Of a stretch of 32,098 nucleotides of DNA, positions 30,965 to 32,098 are shown in pieces. The position numbers and the translations under genes were made by a program. Source of the stretch: Myxococcota bacterium (GTDB taxonomy: Bacteria > Myxococcota_A > UBA9160 > JAFDET01); assembly GCA_028278065.1 (NCBI GenBank), contig JANQFA010000164.1, forward strand, positions 1 to 32,098. Direction: 5' to 3'. Position 1 is the stretch's first letter; each line of letters opens with the position of its first letter. The notes beneath the pieces were generated by a model. That model saw only the letters and a list, made by a program, of their open reading frames with translations, had not been told where the DNA came from and did not search any database.

Positions 30965-32098
30965 CCTCCGGCGCGCTCGAGCGCCTGGGTGAGGTCGGCG
31001 CAGAGGTCGTCGGCGTCCTCGATGCCGACCGAGAGCCGCACCGTCGCCTCGGTGATGCCCTTGCGGCGCTTCTCCTCGTCGGGGAAGGCGCCGTGGCTCA
31101 TCGTCCACGGGTAGCCCACCAGCGACTCGACCCCGCCCAGGCTCTCGCCCAGGGAGAAGAGCCGGGTCGACTCGGCCAGGTTGCGCGCGGCCGCTTCGCC
31201 CCCGGCCAGGTCGATGGTGACCATGCCGCCGAAGCCCCGCATCTGTGCGCGCGCGATCTCGTGTCCCGGATGGTCCTCGAAGCCCGGGTAGTGGACCTTC
31301 GCCACCTCGGGCCGCTCGCGCAGGAACTCCGCCACCCGGCGTGCGTTCTCCTCGTGGCGATCCATGCGCACGGCCAGGGTCTTGAGCCCGCGCAGGGTGA
31401 GCCAGGCGTCCCAGGGTCCCGGAACGCCACCGGTGGCGTTGCGCGTGAACTGGAGACGCTGGGCCATCTCCTCGTCGTCCACCACGACGGCGCCCCCGAT
31501 CACGTCCGAGTGGCCGCCGATGTACTTGGTGGTGGAGTGCACCGACACGTGGGCGCCGAGCGCCAGCGGGGTCTGCAGGTAGGGGGTGGCGAAGGTGTTG
31601 TCCACGACCAGCAGTGCGCCGTGACTGCGCGCGATCCCGGCGCAGGCGGCCACGTCCACGAGCCGCAGCAGCGGATTGGTCGGCGTCTCGATCCAGACCA
31701 TGCGCGTCTCCGGGCGGATGGCCTTGGCCACCTCCTCGGGGCGCGTCGCGTCCACGTAGCTGAACTGCACGCCGTAGTCCGGCAGCACGGCGGAGAAGAG
31801 CCGGTAGCTGCCGCCGTAGAGGTCATCCGCGACCACCACGTGCTCGCCGCCCTTCACCAGCTGCATCGTGCCCGCAATGGCCGCCATCCCGGAGCCGTAG
31901 GCGAAGCCGAAGCGCCCGCCCTCGAGAGAGGCCAGTGCCTCTTCCAGGGATGCCCGGGTGGGGTTCCCGCTACGGGAGTACTCGTAGCCCCGGTGCTCCC
32001 CGATCGCGTCCTGGGTGAAGGTGACCGTCTGGTAGACCGGGACGATGGTCGCGCCGGTCGCGGCGTCGGCCTGCTGGCCCACGTGGATGGCGCGAGTC
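30961..32098 (-). CDS. Cystathionine gamma-synthase / gamma-lyase (PLP), cut at window edge
   Basis: At least 378 residues, with only the first few missing. At the window edge the reading frame gives TRAIHVGQQADAATGATIVP, the conserved N-terminus of the family, so the GTG at 32082 is internal. SVHSTTKYIGGHSDVIGG contains the PLP lysine, and EYSRSGNPTRASLEEALA and VVDNTFATPYLQTPL are typical. The C-terminus GESLGGVESLVGYPWTMSH and TVRLSVGIEDADDL also fits. It makes cystathionine from activated homoserine and cysteine, or splits it; sequence alone does not tell which. Its end overlaps the chelatase gene, so they form one leftward operon. Confidence 0.93.
   Translation of the reverse strand, partial: TRAIHVGQQADAATGATIVPVYQTVTFTQDAIGEHRGYEYSRSGNPTRASLEEALASLEGGRFGFAYGSGMAAIAGTMQLVKGGEHVVVADDLYGGSYRLFSAVLPDYGVQFSYVDATRPEEVAKAIRPETRMVWIETPTNPLLRLVDVAACAGIARSHGALLVVDNTFATPYLQTPLALGAHVSVHSTTKYIGGHSDVIGGAVVVDDEEMAQRLQFTRNATGGVPGPWDAWLTLRGLKTLAVRMDRHEENARRVAEFLRERPEVAKVHYPGFEDHPGHEIARAQMRGFGGMVTIDLAGGEAAARNLAESTRLFSLGESLGGVESLVGYPWTMSHGAFPDEEKRRKGITEATVRLSVGIEDADDLCADLTQALERAGG

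Noticed and set aside
32082..32098. GTG at 32082 as start of the cystathionine enzyme
   Set aside because: The frame continues upstream to the window edge with TRAIHVGQ, a conserved part of the family's N-terminus, so the true start is outside.

Overview
This is a high-GC window from a Gram-negative bacterium. A LpxL/HtrB-type acyltransferase implies lipid A, and a monofunctional peptidoglycan glycosyltransferase is present. The same genome carries separate cofG and cofH genes for the F420 chromophore, and a left-hand acyl-CoA cluster of a kind I associate from memory with Actinobacteria. Lipid A plus F420 plus many CoA-transferases fits an uncultured Myxococcota/Desulfobacterota-like or Binatota-like lineage. 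That placement is inference; no rRNA or ribosomal protein gene is present to settle it. No tRNA, rRNA, IS element, prophage or CRISPR was seen. Genes are tightly packed, many with 4-nt start/stop overlaps.

Layout. (1) 1-5640 is an acyl-CoA cluster: a cut-off amidohydrolase and a class III CoA-transferase run left; a small conserved protein, an acyl-CoA synthetase and an enoyl-CoA hydratase run right; a second class III CoA-transferase converges on them. The first CoA-transferase and the hydratase both appear circularly permuted, with C-terminal family segments at their N-termini. (2) 5698-6891 is an argD-type aminotransferase. (3) 6984-14403 is a rightward run with a cofactor theme: moaA, folB, lipid A acyltransferase, siroheme sulfite/nitrite reductase, cofG, cofH, hslO. 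(4) 14482-16916 runs left: a DnaA with an unusual DNA-recognition signature, a 368-bp gap, and a stand-alone LON-domain protein, which is divergent from a SprT/YgjP-type metalloprotease. (5) 17444-20280 holds a small unknown protein, a DUF4149 membrane protein, a permuted NlpC/P60-like YiiX-type hydrolase and an MtnK-like kinase. (6) 20388-22494 holds a 39-bp tandem repeat, thiC, its TPP riboswitch and a hairpin covering its ribosome-binding site. (7) 22552-25121 holds a lipoprotein with a CcmI-like C-terminal domain, an HXXEE-like membrane protein, a secreted orphan and a DUF5946 protein. (8) 25285-27505 holds a CLC channel with CBS and RCK-C domains and a 40-bp tandem repeat. (9) 27537-32098 holds a Nudix hydrolase, a TPP-dependent decarboxylase, mtgA, a short sirohydrochlorin chelatase and a cut-off cystathionine gamma-synthase/lyase.

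How parts may work together. The chelatase beside the trans-sulfuration enzyme could supply siroheme to the reductase at 9319-11052, which favours sulfite as its substrate. ThiC under TPP control feeds the cofactor used by the decarboxylase at 28088-29863. A recurrent TAnnnT hexamer, often preceded by GC, lies just upstream of several start codons that lack a Shine-Dalgarno sequence. It suggests a class of leaderless or near-leaderless transcripts. I found no clear-cut new defence or mobile system. The most novel material is the permuted acyl-CoA enzyme cluster, the promoter/leaderless pattern, the two intergenic minisatellites and the divergent DnaA.
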